Source: Alphaproteobacteria bacterium
GTDB taxonomy: Bacteria > Pseudomonadota > Alphaproteobacteria > Rickettsiales > UBA3002
Assembly: GCA_022841525.1 (NCBI GenBank)
Contig: JALHRI010000012.1
Span: forward strand, 1-43,330
DNA: 43,330 nt
Reading direction: 5' to 3'
Made by a program: the position numbers and the translations under genes. Shown here piece after piece: positions 8,032 to 16,141 of this stretch (positions within the stretch are counted from its first letter, which is position 1; each line of letters opens with the position of its first letter). The notes under the pieces were generated by a model. That model ran no database searches. It saw nothing but the letters and a program-made list of their open reading frames with translations, and was not told where the DNA came from.

Positions 8032-10059
8032 CTACCATTTAAATTGGAAAGCGTGTAGGAGGTTGGAGTAATCATCGCTCCATAGCGGTGTGGTGACTGG
8101 GGCGATCACCTTCAGGCCAAGCGCGCGTAAGGTCGTATGCCAGGGCGAGCGCTCAGGTAGCGCAATCACCCACAGCGAGGCGACATTGATCGTTGATTGC
8201 TGATCATCTGCATAGGCATACACGTAAGCGCGCCATCCATGTTCCTGCATCACGCGGGCGATAAATGGCGCCAGTTTCAGATAGCGGTTGCTGATATTAT
8301 AGGCGATGATACCGAGCTGCGGATGGGCTTTTTGCACATAGATGGCGGCGGCTTCTTTGGTTAGCAAATGCATTGGCACCGAGTCCGACGTGAAGGCATC
8401 GGCGACGATCAGGGAATAGATCCCATCCGGCTTTTTGGCGATTTCCAACCGGCCATCACCCAGCGTAATAGTCGTCGTCGGCGGACAATCGCTTAAGTAA
8501 GTGAAATAGTCGCGGTTTTTGGCAATGTCGATCACGGCTTGGTCAATCTCGTAAAAATCGACGGTTTGGCCGCGCTTGCCAATACAGGCCAGTGTACCCG
8601 CCCCCAAGCCCAGCACCGCAAAAGGGTGTTGATAAATTTGGCGCGGCAGACGTGTGAGCAGTGTGTGCAGCGGGACATAATAGCTGGCGATCTGATGGGC
8701 GAACTTGGGATTGCGCGATTGCATGCCGTGCATCGTTGTGCCATGGCTGAAATAGCGCATTTTCTCGTCTTGATAGACACGTGACACGCCAAAGAAATTG
8801 CGCGTGGTGTAGAGGCCTTGTTTTTTGCGAGCTTGTTCCTCTTGTTGCATCGTGTGCCAGAAATTATAGCCACTGCTTACTAGCACACAAAGAAACACGG
8901 CGATAAAAAGCCTGTTCTTTTTTAAATTGGCGCAGGCCTGCCTAACATTACCTTTCAGGGCAAAAAGTGAGAGAATCGCCACGATAAAATATTCATACGC
9001 ATCGTTGAGGAGATAAGGAGCAAGGACGTTGAAAATACCGCCCAGCGCGCCGCCTACAGTCAACCAGAAATAATAGGCGGTCAGTTTGCCGGGCTCTGGC
9101 TTGATTTGCGATAGATGGCCGTGGCAGCTGAGCGCGATGATAAAAAAGAACAGAAAATGTAGCCAGATCAATAAAGGTGCACCATGAAATACCGCGCAGA
9201 GCGGTATCGCCACCAGGCAGAGCGGATGCGCCGCCTGTGCCCAGCGAATGGCAGTGGCCGCCACGGGGCGCGCGGAATAAGCCACCGCGAAGCTGAGCAA
9301 ATATAGTGCCAGCGGAATGACCCACAACAGGGGAAACGAGGCGATATCGGTAGTGATATAAAGGGTGACACTGAGAAACAGACTGGAGGGAAAAAAACTC
9401 AGCAGAATAATTTTTCCTCTCTCACGCCAACGCATGGGCACCTGCGCGCTGGGGTGATAGGCTTGGCCCGCGCTGCCCTTCAGGCCTCCGGCGGCCAGCA
9501 GCACAAATAACGCGTATAAGAAGAGATAGGCTCCGCTCCAGATCTTCAGTTGTACGGAGAGTGGCGATTGCCATTCAAACACGAGCGGATAGCCGAGTAA
9601 CCCGGCAAAACTGCCGATATTACTAGCGCTGAACAAGTGATAAGGCTGTTCGTGAAAACGTTGAAAATACCAATGTTGCAGCAACGAAGAATGCGCCGAA
9701 AGCACTAGGTAGGGTAAGCCGATCGTGGTGAGTAGTACGAGGAGTAACTGTATTTCGTGCGGCTGATCGGAGTTAAAAAAATCAAGATTGCCTTGCACTG
9801 AGAGCGGTAGAAAAAATAAGATCGCCACACCCATTAGCAATAGATGGAGGCCAGCCTGCGACGCGGGTTTCAAGCGCTGTGCGCCGATCGCCGCATAGGC
9901 ATAGCCGGCAAGCAGCAGCAATTGAAAAAACATCATCGATACAATCCAGACGGCGGGCGCACCGCCGATCAGCGGCAGCAACGCTTTGGCCAGCATTGGC
10001 TGCACCATGAATAATAAAAACGCACTGAAGAAACTGACGCAGCCATAAAAATAACGCAT
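8032..10059 (-). CDS. membrane-fused spermidine-synthase-like protein
   Basis: A protein of 675 residues. The N-terminal two thirds has about ten or more membrane helices; the C-terminal third has a Rossmann methyltransferase-like fold of the spermidine synthase type (VLGLGAGTLACI nucleotide loop, DFYEIDQAVIDIA acidic residue after strand 2, GDGRLEIA, LIVADAFTSDSVP). Such fusions are widespread in bacteria with unproven function, and polyamine synthesis should not be assumed. The frame opens at 10116, but ATG 10059 is preceded by CAGGAG at good spacing and starts at the first membrane helix. A TTGACG-17-TAGCGT promoter lies upstream. Confidence 0.8.
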   Translation of the reverse strand: MRYFYGCVSFFSAFLLFMVQPMLAKALLPLIGGAPAVWIVSMMFFQLLLLAGYAYAAIGAQRLKPASQAGLHLLLMGVAILFFLPLSVQGNLDFFNSDQPHEIQLLLVLLTTIGLPYLVLSAHSSLLQHWYFQRFHEQPYHLFSASNIGSFAGLLGYPLVFEWQSPLSVQLKIWSGAYLFLYALFVLLAAGGLKGSAGQAYHPSAQVPMRWRERGKIILLSFFPSSLFLSVTLYITTDIASFPLLWVIPLALYLLSFAVAYSARPVAATAIRWAQAAHPLCLVAIPLCAVFHGAPLLIWLHFLFFFIIALSCHGHLSQIKPEPGKLTAYYFWLTVGGALGGIFNVLAPYLLNDAYEYFIVAILSLFALKGNVRQACANLKKNRLFIAVFLCVLVSSGYNFWHTMQQEEQARKKQGLYTTRNFFGVSRVYQDEKMRYFSHGTTMHGMQSRNPKFAHQIASYYVPLHTLLTRLPRQIYQHPFAVLGLGAGTLACIGKRGQTVDFYEIDQAVIDIAKNRDYFTYLSDCPPTTTITLGDGRLEIAKKPDGIYSLIVADAFTSDSVPMHLLTKEAAAIYVQKAHPQLGIIAYNISNRYLKLAPFIARVMQEHGWRAYVYAYADDQQSTINVASLWVIALPERSPWHTTLRALGLKVIAPVTTPLWSDDYSNLLHAFQFKW

Positions 10060-10087
10060 GGGATCTCCTGAGTTCGGTGCGAGTAGA

Positions 10088-10116
10088 ACGCTAACCCTCG
10101 CCGCTGACAGCGTCAA
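10088..10116 (-). promoter_or_regulatory. sigma70-type promoter of the spermidine-synthase-like gene
   Basis: On the minus strand, TTGACG (10116-10111), a 17-bp spacer and TAGCGT (10093-10088). The start codon at 10059 with its AGGAG follows about 28 nt later. A small inverted repeat TAAACT/AGTTTA lies just upstream (about 10124-10142). Confidence 0.5.
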
Positions 10117-10185
10117 TTGGTTGTAAACTAGAGCAGAGTTTATACCCTGCAGTACGCTATTCTGTGGCGACTTTGCCTTCGAGCA

Positions 10186-11580
10186 TTACGCCACAAGCGC
10201 CGCCGATTTTTCGGGCGATGTGATGTGCGCTTCGTTCGCTACGATGGTGGAAAGCGGCGCGCCGGAGGAAGGGGATGTGGATTCAGCAACTCTGCCGTGG
10301 CGTTTTTCCTGTTTGATTTCTTCTTTTTTGGCACGGGCGAGTTTCTTGGCTTCTTCGCTGGTTTTCTTGTGATCAATCACTGTACCATCGGGCAATACTT
10401 CCGCTCCACCAATGAGGAAAGCCATGGTATTGCCTGTTTGGAATGTTGCTTGGCCAGCTGAGTAATAATGCCTTCCTGGATCTATTTTATCGTAACGCCT
10501 TTTGATACTACTATACATAAATAGTACACGTGCCCACATAACTGAGCCAAAGTTCGACCAGCCTTGTTCCGCAGTGGGGCTTAGGATCAGTTGCGAGCCG
10601 GCAGTTGCCGTGATCAGGCCGTTGATACCATGCGCTTTGTTCCAGAAATATTTATTGTCGCCACCTACGTTTCGAAACCCGGCTAGAAAGATACACAGAC
10701 CCACTGCCGATATCATTAAGCCAGTAAATGCGCGTTTGTTATCGTACCATTCAAGCGGGTTAATGGCGGTTTTTAAGCGGTGAAGTAGATATTGGCCGGG
10801 ATGCAATGTGGCCATTTCGCTAAGTTTTCTTACGTCTTCATCTTTATCTTTATCATCGGGCATGATGGTGGCGACGCCCATGCCCAGCATGCCTAAAAAT
10901 GTGCCGCGTGTTTGCCAGCGGTTAATGAGCTTGCCGGAGGGGTTTAAGGCGCGGTCAAGCGTGCTGGCTTTTTCAAAATCAAAGAGCGCGTGGATGGAAT
11001 CTTTCCAGTGTTTCGCAGAAGTCAGGTTTTTGGCTGAGAAATTAAAGCCGCCTTTCGAAGCAATATCATTGGTGACGTTATACAAAGGCTCAATCACTGG
11101 GTTGGCCGCACGTAGTGCGGTAGGTAACACGCCAGAGCCTTTTGCTGCAGATAGGGTGGGATGTTTTTTCTCTAGCCATTGCTGAAACGAGCCGTGAAAA
11201 TAATCGGTGACTTGTTTGCCGTTCTGAGTTTTTTTACCAGCAAACAAACTCACGCCTGAAGCGGAAAACATGAAGAATTCACCAACCAGCTGAGTAAACC
11301 CGACAAGATTGGAGCCGCGGTTAACGATAAAACCGGGTAGCGTATGAATTGCAGAAGTGCGCATATGCTGAAAGTCACGCGCCAGAAGTCCGCATTCTTT
11401 ACCAAGCCATGAGCGTGGATCGATAAAGCCGAGATAGGGATCGCGTCGTTCTTTTTCACTTGTGTGATCTGGCTTGCTTGCATGCGCAGCGGGCGCTGCG
11501 TTTTCCTTGGTGGAATCGGCAGTCTTTTCTAATGCAGCGCTAGCTGCGCCGGGGGCAATCTTCTTGGCGTCATCGTGCAT
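10186..11580 (-). CDS. unrecognised 464-residue protein with hydrophobic segments (PhoB-box-linked)
   Basis: I do not recognise this protein. Visible features are an N-terminal Ala/Lys-rich, probably disordered stretch of about 45 residues, a middle region with hydrophobic segments (FLGMLGMGVATIM; LMISAVGLCIFLAGF at about 285-300; VMWARVLFMYSS), and a charged C-terminal tail (EEAKKLARAKKEEIKQEKR) ending in a Ser/Ala-rich stretch. The start ATG 11580 abuts a perfect hairpin holding part of the ribosome site. Upstream is a PhoB-box-like direct repeat shared with five other promoters of the window. In architecture it resembles the 405-, 282-, 227- and 140-residue unknown proteins found elsewhere in the window. 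Confidence 0.8.
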   Translation of the reverse strand: MHDDAKKIAPGAASAALEKTADSTKENAAPAAHASKPDHTSEKERRDPYLGFIDPRSWLGKECGLLARDFQHMRTSAIHTLPGFIVNRGSNLVGFTQLVGEFFMFSASGVSLFAGKKTQNGKQVTDYFHGSFQQWLEKKHPTLSAAKGSGVLPTALRAANPVIEPLYNVTNDIASKGGFNFSAKNLTSAKHWKDSIHALFDFEKASTLDRALNPSGKLINRWQTRGTFLGMLGMGVATIMPDDKDKDEDVRKLSEMATLHPGQYLLHRLKTAINPLEWYDNKRAFTGLMISAVGLCIFLAGFRNVGGDNKYFWNKAHGINGLITATAGSQLILSPTAEQGWSNFGSVMWARVLFMYSSIKRRYDKIDPGRHYYSAGQATFQTGNTMAFLIGGAEVLPDGTVIDHKKTSEEAKKLARAKKEEIKQEKRHGRVAESTSPSSGAPLSTIVANEAHITSPEKSAALVA

Positions 11581-11596
11581 GCACGGTTCTCCGTGC
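11581..11596 (-). promoter_or_regulatory. start-codon-proximal hairpin
   Basis: GCACGG-AGAA-CCGTGC (minus strand) ends directly at the ATG. The GGAG of the ribosome site lies half in the stem and half in the tetraloop, so the structure could gate initiation. Confidence 0.55.
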
Positions 11597-11616
11597 CTAC
11601 ACTATGGCAGTGGAAT

Positions 11617-11634
11617 ATGACAATCTGATGACAT
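11617..11634 (-). promoter_or_regulatory. PhoB-box-like direct repeat (copy A)
   Basis: Minus strand ATGTCAT-CAGA-TTGTCAT followed by A: two heptamers with a 4-bp spacer. An extended -10 TGC-CATAGT follows after 10 bp, which is the spacing of classical PhoB promoters. It drives the 464-residue gene. Confidence 0.65.
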
Positions 11635-11674
11635 TGCAGCATTTTTTTCATGAATACTATGGGGATGACGGCGA

Positions 11675-12181
11675 TTAAAATACCTTGCCTTGCCAGAGCT
11701 TCACCAGCGCATCCACGCCGTGGCGCAGGGTTTGGTACTCAGCACTTAAACGGCTGGCGAGGGCAGGGTGAGTCAGCGCCTGCATCTGCAAATGTGGCCT
11801 CAGAAAGTCAGGCATTTCATTGAAAATGCATAATTTGAGTACGGTTTCCTGCGCCCGCGCTGCGGCGAGTGTCTGCAGGGCGGATTTGTAGTCTTCCTCG
11901 CGCTCGGCGCGCCAGAGCGGATCATCGCATCTGGAGGGGCTGGTTTCATGCTGACTAAGCGCAAGGGCGCGCACGCCGGCATAGCCAAAACGCAGGCTGT
12001 ACAGCCAGCGCAGATGCAGGGCCGCGCGGTGCTCAGCGGGGGTGATCAGCCGCCGCTCGAGACACAGATCGAGCGGTTCGGTGGTGATGCCCCGCGCGCG
12101 CTTGGCAGCGAGCTCGGGCGTGCCCTCATCGAGCGTGGGGATGGGTTTTTTAGGCCTGCCGCGCTTGCTGGAAAACGCCAT
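11675..12181 (-). CDS. conserved hypothetical, phage-associated, AT-hook-like N-terminus
   Basis: A protein of 168 residues. The N-terminus KRGRPKKP is an AT-hook-like DNA-binding motif. It is followed by TPELAAKRARG and LDLCLERRLITPAEHRAALHLRWLYSLRFG. I recall this arrangement only vaguely from small proteins near alphaproteobacterial prophages. It might be a packaging or small-terminase-like protein, but nothing in the sequence proves that. It starts 3 nt after the stop of the 122-residue gene, so the two form an operon pointing away from the terminase genes. Confidence 0.7.
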   Translation of the reverse strand: MAFSSKRGRPKKPIPTLDEGTPELAAKRARGITTEPLDLCLERRLITPAEHRAALHLRWLYSLRFGYAGVRALALSQHETSPSRCDDPLWRAEREEDYKSALQTLAAARAQETVLKLCIFNEMPDFLRPHLQMQALTHPALASRLSAEYQTLRHGVDALVKLWQGKVF

Positions 12182-12184
12182 GAT

Positions 12185-12553
12185 TTACGCCTCCTGCGAC
12201 TGGGTGGCGGCTGCGTGCCATCGGCGCTGATTATCGTTTTGCGTGCGCCAGCCCATGCCGGCCGGTAGCCGCCAGATGCAGCCGCGCGCAATGGCTCTGG
12301 CAGCATTCTCGCGGACATAATCTGGATCAAGCCCGGCATATTCACAGACTAGCAAAAACTCCTCGGACTGGCCGGAAAGCCACTGCATAGCCTCGGCTTT
12401 CCATTTGATCGCTTCGGATTTTTGCGAGTTGCTGGCGGCATCCATCAGCGCCTGAGTGATGACGGCGCGCCAGAGCGAGGGCTCGCGGTCGGCAAAGCTG
12501 TGGGGCGTTTGGGGTTCTTCAGAGGAAGCATAAGGGAAAAATGAGCTATTCAC
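12185..12553 (-). CDS. conserved hypothetical, phage-associated
   Basis: A protein of 122 residues. The core WRAVITQALMDAAS, EAMQWLSGQSEEFLLVCEYAGLDPDYVRENAARAI fits a small helical family I associate with alphaproteobacterial phage regions; its function is unknown. The start is GTG 12553, preceded by AAAGGA. It is the first gene of a two-gene operon with the AT-hook-like protein. Its leader contains a 14-mer that recurs upstream of the major capsid gene. Confidence 0.7.
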   Translation of the reverse strand: MNSSFFPYASSEEPQTPHSFADREPSLWRAVITQALMDAASNSQKSEAIKWKAEAMQWLSGQSEEFLLVCEYAGLDPDYVRENAARAIARGCIWRLPAGMGWRTQNDNQRRWHAAATQSQEA

Positions 12554-12579
12554 GCGCGTTCCTTTGGTTAATGATTAAA

Positions 12580-12593
12580 TTACAGATGGATAA
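12580..12593. promoter_or_regulatory. 14-mer shared with the capsid leader
   Basis: TTACAGATGGATAA occurs here, 26 bp upstream of the GTG at 12553, and again at 19573-19586 upstream of the major capsid gene. It may be an operator for phage-derived genes. The surrounding 12554-12834 has no gene. Confidence 0.45.
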
Positions 12594-12632
12594 AAAGTGG
12601 CTAACCGTGATTTTATTTTTATAAGTAGAGTT

Positions 12633-12651
12633 GTTTATTAAATAAATAAAC
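12633..12651. repeat. AT-rich inverted repeat in a divergent intergenic region
   Basis: GTTTATT-AAATA-AATAAAC, a perfect 7-bp inverted repeat between the divergent genes at 12553 (-) and 12835 (+). A possible operator. Confidence 0.35.
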
Positions 12652-12834
12652 CTTAGGTTGTGTTAGTGCAGAGTTCTGCACCTTGGCAATCATTAAATTT
12701 TGTAAGACCTCACTTCCTGGCCGGTCGGAGGCTGTCTAAGATGAAAAGATACATTGCAGTAGGCATGCGCATGGAAATGTCGTGAGTGTGACCAGACCCA
12801 CTATGCATGGCTTAGAATTTCCCGGAAGTTGAGT

Positions 12835-13248
12835 ATGACGAAAAAAACTATGACCCCGCGCGGGGCGAAGAAGCAGTCTGCGCGAAAAACGCGCAAAATG
12901 GCGGCGGTTGTCTGTGACCATCCGCTGTATGATTCGTGGCAAAAAACGAGTGCGCTCGTCAGTGCGCTGATTGACAGGCTGCAAACCATGCAGCGCGTAT
13001 CGGAAGATGAAGCAGAAAACTGGAACCGCTTGTTCGGCGCCAAAGACAGCACCGTGATGAATCTGCAAAAACTCGTGGCGGTAATGGTCGTGATTAGCGA
13101 CCGGCTAGCGAGTTTTATGCCCGAGCATCACGTGCAGCCAGAGCATAGTGACGCTGCGCCCATGCGCGTAGAAGACATGCACATGCTGCAGCGCTGGTTA
13201 GAAGATGAGATGAATGCGCTTAATGCAGACGCAGATTCTCGGGCTTGA
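12835..13248 (+). CDS. hypothetical protein, 137 residues
   Basis: Not recognised. It has a very basic N-terminus (MTKKTMTPRGAKKQSARKTRK) followed by a helical, mostly acidic body (VSALIDRLQTM, VMNLQKLVAVMVVISDRLASF, MLQRWLEDEMNAL). Start ATG 12835 is preceded by CGGAAG. A -10-like TAGAAT lies at about 12812-12817. The 3' end overlaps the convergent 241-residue gene by 29 nt. Confidence 0.6.
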   Translation: MTKKTMTPRGAKKQSARKTRKMAAVVCDHPLYDSWQKTSALVSALIDRLQTMQRVSEDEAENWNRLFGAKDSTVMNLQKLVAVMVVISDRLASFMPEHHVQPEHSDAAPMRVEDMHMLQRWLEDEMNALNADADSRA

Positions 13249-13945
13249 AATGGCGGATATCTGGCGGGGTTTGCGCTGCTGTGCGCTTAGAAAAACGCGC
13301 AGATTTCAGAGCAAAACGCTTCCAGTGCGCCGAATGCGGGCCGATTTTTTTGCCAAGCTCTGCCGTGGTACACTCCGCTTCGCACTCTGAAGCAGACAGC
13401 AGCATTTCGGCAAAGAATTGCAGCATCGGGCCGGTGCGGTAATGCTGAAATGCAGGATCGCTGATGGCGATCTCTACCGCGCTATTCAGCAGTGCAATGG
13501 AATCTTCAGATAGCGGCATGTGCACTTGCTGCACGGCGAGCATGGCGCGCCAGCGCTTGTGTAATAGTTCATGACGCGGGGATTCTTTCTCTGACGATAG
13601 CAACATCATCGGTGCGTAGCGCGCTTCCTCGAGCGCGGCATCGTAACGCAGTTGTTTGTGAAGCGGCGCACCACTACCAATCAGCTGACGCAGCATGGCG
13701 CTTGCCTCGTAGCCGCGAAGCTGGCTTTCCTGTGCGATGGACTGGGCATGGCTTAAAATTGCGCTGAGATATTCCAGCCATTTGTGACGCGGCAGGTACG
13801 AAGCATCGGGCATTTCAGCAATGTCTTTCACGTGTTGGCGCAGGGTTTCGTGGAGGTCGTGCCACAAGGGTGACGGGGGCGAGGCTTGCGCGCAAAGATC
13901 ATCAAACAGCGCAACAATATCCTCGGAAGCTAGGTAATGAACCAT
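13220..13945 (-). CDS. hypothetical protein, 241 residues, probably leaderless
   Basis: Not recognised: soluble, helical, no membrane segment. The -10 element TATAGT (13956-13951, preceded by TGC, an extended -10) ends only 5 nt before ATG 13945, so the transcript would begin at or near the start codon. It overlaps the convergent 137-residue gene at its 3' end. Confidence 0.65.
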   Translation of the reverse strand: MVHYLASEDIVALFDDLCAQASPPSPLWHDLHETLRQHVKDIAEMPDASYLPRHKWLEYLSAILSHAQSIAQESQLRGYEASAMLRQLIGSGAPLHKQLRYDAALEEARYAPMMLLSSEKESPRHELLHKRWRAMLAVQQVHMPLSEDSIALLNSAVEIAISDPAFQHYRTGPMLQFFAEMLLSASECEAECTTAELGKKIGPHSAHWKRFALKSARFSKRTAAQTPPDIRHFKPENLRLH

Positions 13946-13985
13946 GATGCACTATAGCAAAAAATGGCATGTTTTGAAATAAAAA

Positions 13986-14273
13986 CTAAACTTCAAATCC
14001 GTATTTATCTTTCAGGAAGGTGCGAACTTCTTCGCTAGGTTCTTCGCCGTAACATGAGGCGATGATTTTGCCGTACTCTTCCAGATCTACCGTGCCATCG
14101 CCTTTGATGGCTTTTAAGAACGCGGCTTCGCGTGGCGCTTCCACCAGTACGAAATAATACGCCCAGCGACCGGTGGTATCTTTGGCTTTGAGCTTGTGAA
14201 TCAGATGGCCTTTTTTGGCAATGATCTGATCGACGAAGGAGCGCTTATCGCCAGTATTTTCAGTGTTGCTCAT
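13986..14273 (-). CDS. small conserved hypothetical, paralogue of the 119-residue protein at 21002
   Basis: A protein of 95 residues. The pattern WAYYFVLVEAP ... DLEEYGKIIASCYGEEPSEEVRTFLKDKYGF aligns with the protein at 21002-21361 (VYAYVAVRA ... PDQYGMIIESGTGDPSDEVRERMERDYGF). The two are paralogues of unknown function. The promoter is TTGTCA (14308-14303), 17 bp, TAGAAT (14285-14280), with the -10 only 6 nt from the ATG, so the message is likely leaderless. Confidence 0.75.
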   Translation of the reverse strand: MSNTENTGDKRSFVDQIIAKKGHLIHKLKAKDTTGRWAYYFVLVEAPREAAFLKAIKGDGTVDLEEYGKIIASCYGEEPSEEVRTFLKDKYGFEV

Positions 14274-14279
14274 AAAATG

Positions 14280-14308
14280 ATTCTACGCGGCTGAAACTTA
14301 AATGACAA
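14280..14308 (-). promoter_or_regulatory. sigma70-type promoter giving a leaderless mRNA
   Basis: TTGTCA, exact 17-bp spacer, TAGAAT, then 6 nt to the ATG at 14273. It overlaps the 3' end of the upstream gene. Confidence 0.6.
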
Positions 14309-15155
14309 GGCCGCGTGCAGTGCCGCTGACTCTGCCATGGTCGCCGATGATGGATTGTTGCTGACTTGCTATGATCGCAATGGTGGCCACCCCCGTTTCC
14401 GGCGCGCTGAGGCGGGTATGGGGGAAAATATGCATCCGGCCATCATGGCGGGCGCGCAGGCCGCGAAGTCCGTGGGCTAGTTTGCGTTTGATCTGTCCGT
14501 GAATATCTTCAGGCTTAGCCTCTTTATTCTGTAGGCTTTTTTTCGCACCTTCGAGAGCTTCGCGCGCCATGCGTTCGGCTTCTTTCTGCGCGAGCATCAG
14601 ATCCTGCGGTGGGACAAAGAAATAGGCCTGTTGAGGGAGTAATTCTTCCAGCGCGCGCCTGGCGATCTCGGCGGTCTGATCGCTGGTATCGTGGTTGATG
14701 TCTGCGCTTGCAAATCCGCGTAGCAGCGTAGGGTATAGCTGGAAAAACCCATAAGGCTGCGGGCTTAATACCAAGCGTTTGCTGATGCTGCGCGCTGAAG
14801 TGTCGCTGGTTTCGGCGGGCTTTGCATCGCTCGTTTCATCGTCGTTGACGCTTAAGGCGTCACTCAGCGGGGTGTAACTGACAACATCCGCCCAGTGGGC
14901 AATGCGCGCGGAAAGCCTCGAGGATTCGCGCGTAATGATGTCTTTTGCGCCAGCGTCCAGTGATAGCGGATACACATCGATGATGCCGAACTTGGCTTTG
15001 GCTGGAATGCTGAAATTACTGCGCACACCAAAAAGTGCCAGGCGCGCCGGAAACTCATCGCGCCGACCAAGACCATGATCCGGAACTACGCCAGGATGGG
15101 TCGATAACGGATCGCTCAGGCCAAATAGAGCAGGAAGTTCGCGGATATCAAACAT
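14298..15155 (-). CDS. hypothetical protein, 285 residues
   Basis: Not recognised. It starts MFDIRELPALFGLSDP. The middle has an Asp/Ser/Thr-rich low-complexity linker (DETSDAKPAETSDTS) and a charged helical part (QKEAERMAREALEGAKKSLQNKEAKPEDIHGQ); the C-terminal part is beta-like. A TAGGAT element (15167-15162) ends 6 nt before the ATG, again compatible with a leaderless start, although AGGA within it could instead serve as a ribosome site. It is divergent from the terminase gene, with only 26 bp between start codons. Confidence 0.65.
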   Translation of the reverse strand: MFDIRELPALFGLSDPLSTHPGVVPDHGLGRRDEFPARLALFGVRSNFSIPAKAKFGIIDVYPLSLDAGAKDIITRESSRLSARIAHWADVVSYTPLSDALSVNDDETSDAKPAETSDTSARSISKRLVLSPQPYGFFQLYPTLLRGFASADINHDTSDQTAEIARRALEELLPQQAYFFVPPQDLMLAQKEAERMAREALEGAKKSLQNKEAKPEDIHGQIKRKLAHGLRGLRARHDGRMHIFPHTRLSAPETGVATIAIIASQQQSIIGDHGRVSGTARGLVI

Positions 15156-15181
15156 AACACCATCCTAACAGATTGCGCGCG

Positions 15182-16141
15182 ATGAAAGATGAAGATTTGA
15201 TGAAGATGCAGTGGCATGCGGCAGCGCTAAGCACACAGGCGGTGCAAACATCGCCTCATGCGTTCTTAGAAAAGGCGTTTGCCACCATAGCACCGGGTAA
15301 TGCGTTTTTACCTAACTGGCATTTGCGGTTGATTGTGGAGGCGCTGGAAGCCTGCGCGCGGGGCGAGATTCGCCGGCTTATCATTAATATGCCGCCGCGG
15401 ATGCTTAAATCGATTGCTGTCTCGGTAGCGTGGCCGGCGTGGTTGCTGGCGAAAAATCCAGCAGCGCGAATTATGGTCGCAAGCTATGCACAGTCTTTAA
15501 GTATGAAGCATTCGCTGGATACCAGGCTGGTGATGCAATCCGACTGGTACCGCAGAGCATTCCCAGCAACAAAATTAAGCAGCGATCAGAACGAAAAAGA
15601 GAAATTTGTTACCACCGCGCGCGGGCATAGAATTGCCGTATCGGTGGGAGGTGCTGCGACAGGCGAGGGCGGCAATGTGCTGATTGTGGATGATCCGATC
15701 AATCCGCTACAAGCGCTGCACGCCAGTAGCCGCGAGATGGTGAATCAGTGGTTTGATCACACGTTTTTAAGCAGGCTCGATGATAAAAAGCGTGGCTGTA
15801 TTGTGGTGGTGATGCAGCGGCTGCATGCCGAGGATTTATCGGGCTATCTGATGCAAAAAGGCGGTTGGGAAACGTTGGTGTTGCCTGCAATTGCAACGCA
15901 CGATGAGCATTACCATTGCGGTAGATTTCACCATACCCGCCGTGAGGGCGAGGTGCTGCACCCCGCGCGCGAGGACAACGCGCAGTTACAGCAAATGCGA
16001 TCCGCCATGGGGAGCACGCATTTTCAGGCGCAATATCAGCAGCAGCCCGTGGCAGCAAGCAGCGCGCTAATCAAGCGCGAGTGGTTTTCACGATTTGATT
16101 TGGAGGCATATGCTCGTACAATCCTGGGACACGGCGATTAA
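15182..16141 (+). CDS. terL: terminase large subunit, ATPase part (frame-split terL)
   Basis: N-terminal packaging-motor domain of a GTA/phage large terminase, which hydrolyses ATP to drive DNA into proheads. It has a Walker A-like loop INMPPRMLKS and a Walker B NVLIVDDP, with the adenine-side region HLRLIVEALEACARGEIRRLII. At its end the sequence reads REWFSRFDLEAYA, the normal approach to the nuclease domain, and then loses homology and meets a stop at 16139-16141. The nuclease half continues in the +1 frame from 16110. The start could be TTG 15173 or ATG 15182; no ribosome site decides. Either a frameshift mutation, programmed shifting or a true two-subunit split explains this. Confidence 0.85.
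   Translation: MKDEDLMKMQWHAAALSTQAVQTSPHAFLEKAFATIAPGNAFLPNWHLRLIVEALEACARGEIRRLIINMPPRMLKSIAVSVAWPAWLLAKNPAARIMVASYAQSLSMKHSLDTRLVMQSDWYRRAFPATKLSSDQNEKEKFVTTARGHRIAVSVGGAATGEGGNVLIVDDPINPLQALHASSREMVNQWFDHTFLSRLDDKKRGCIVVVMQRLHAEDLSGYLMQKGGWETLVLPAIATHDEHYHCGRFHHTRREGEVLHPAREDNAQLQQMRSAMGSTHFQAQYQQQPVAASSALIKREWFSRFDLEAYARTILGHGD

Noticed and set aside
8032-10059. Call as a polyamine biosynthesis enzyme
   Set aside because: Only the Rossmann core resembles spermidine synthase; the membrane-fused family has no proven polyamine activity and no speD or similar gene is nearby.
16095-16141. Slip at the terL stop codon GAT-TAA as programmed frameshift site
   Set aside because: Shifting there would omit the SWDTA motif with the first catalytic Asp; any productive shift must occur before 16116.
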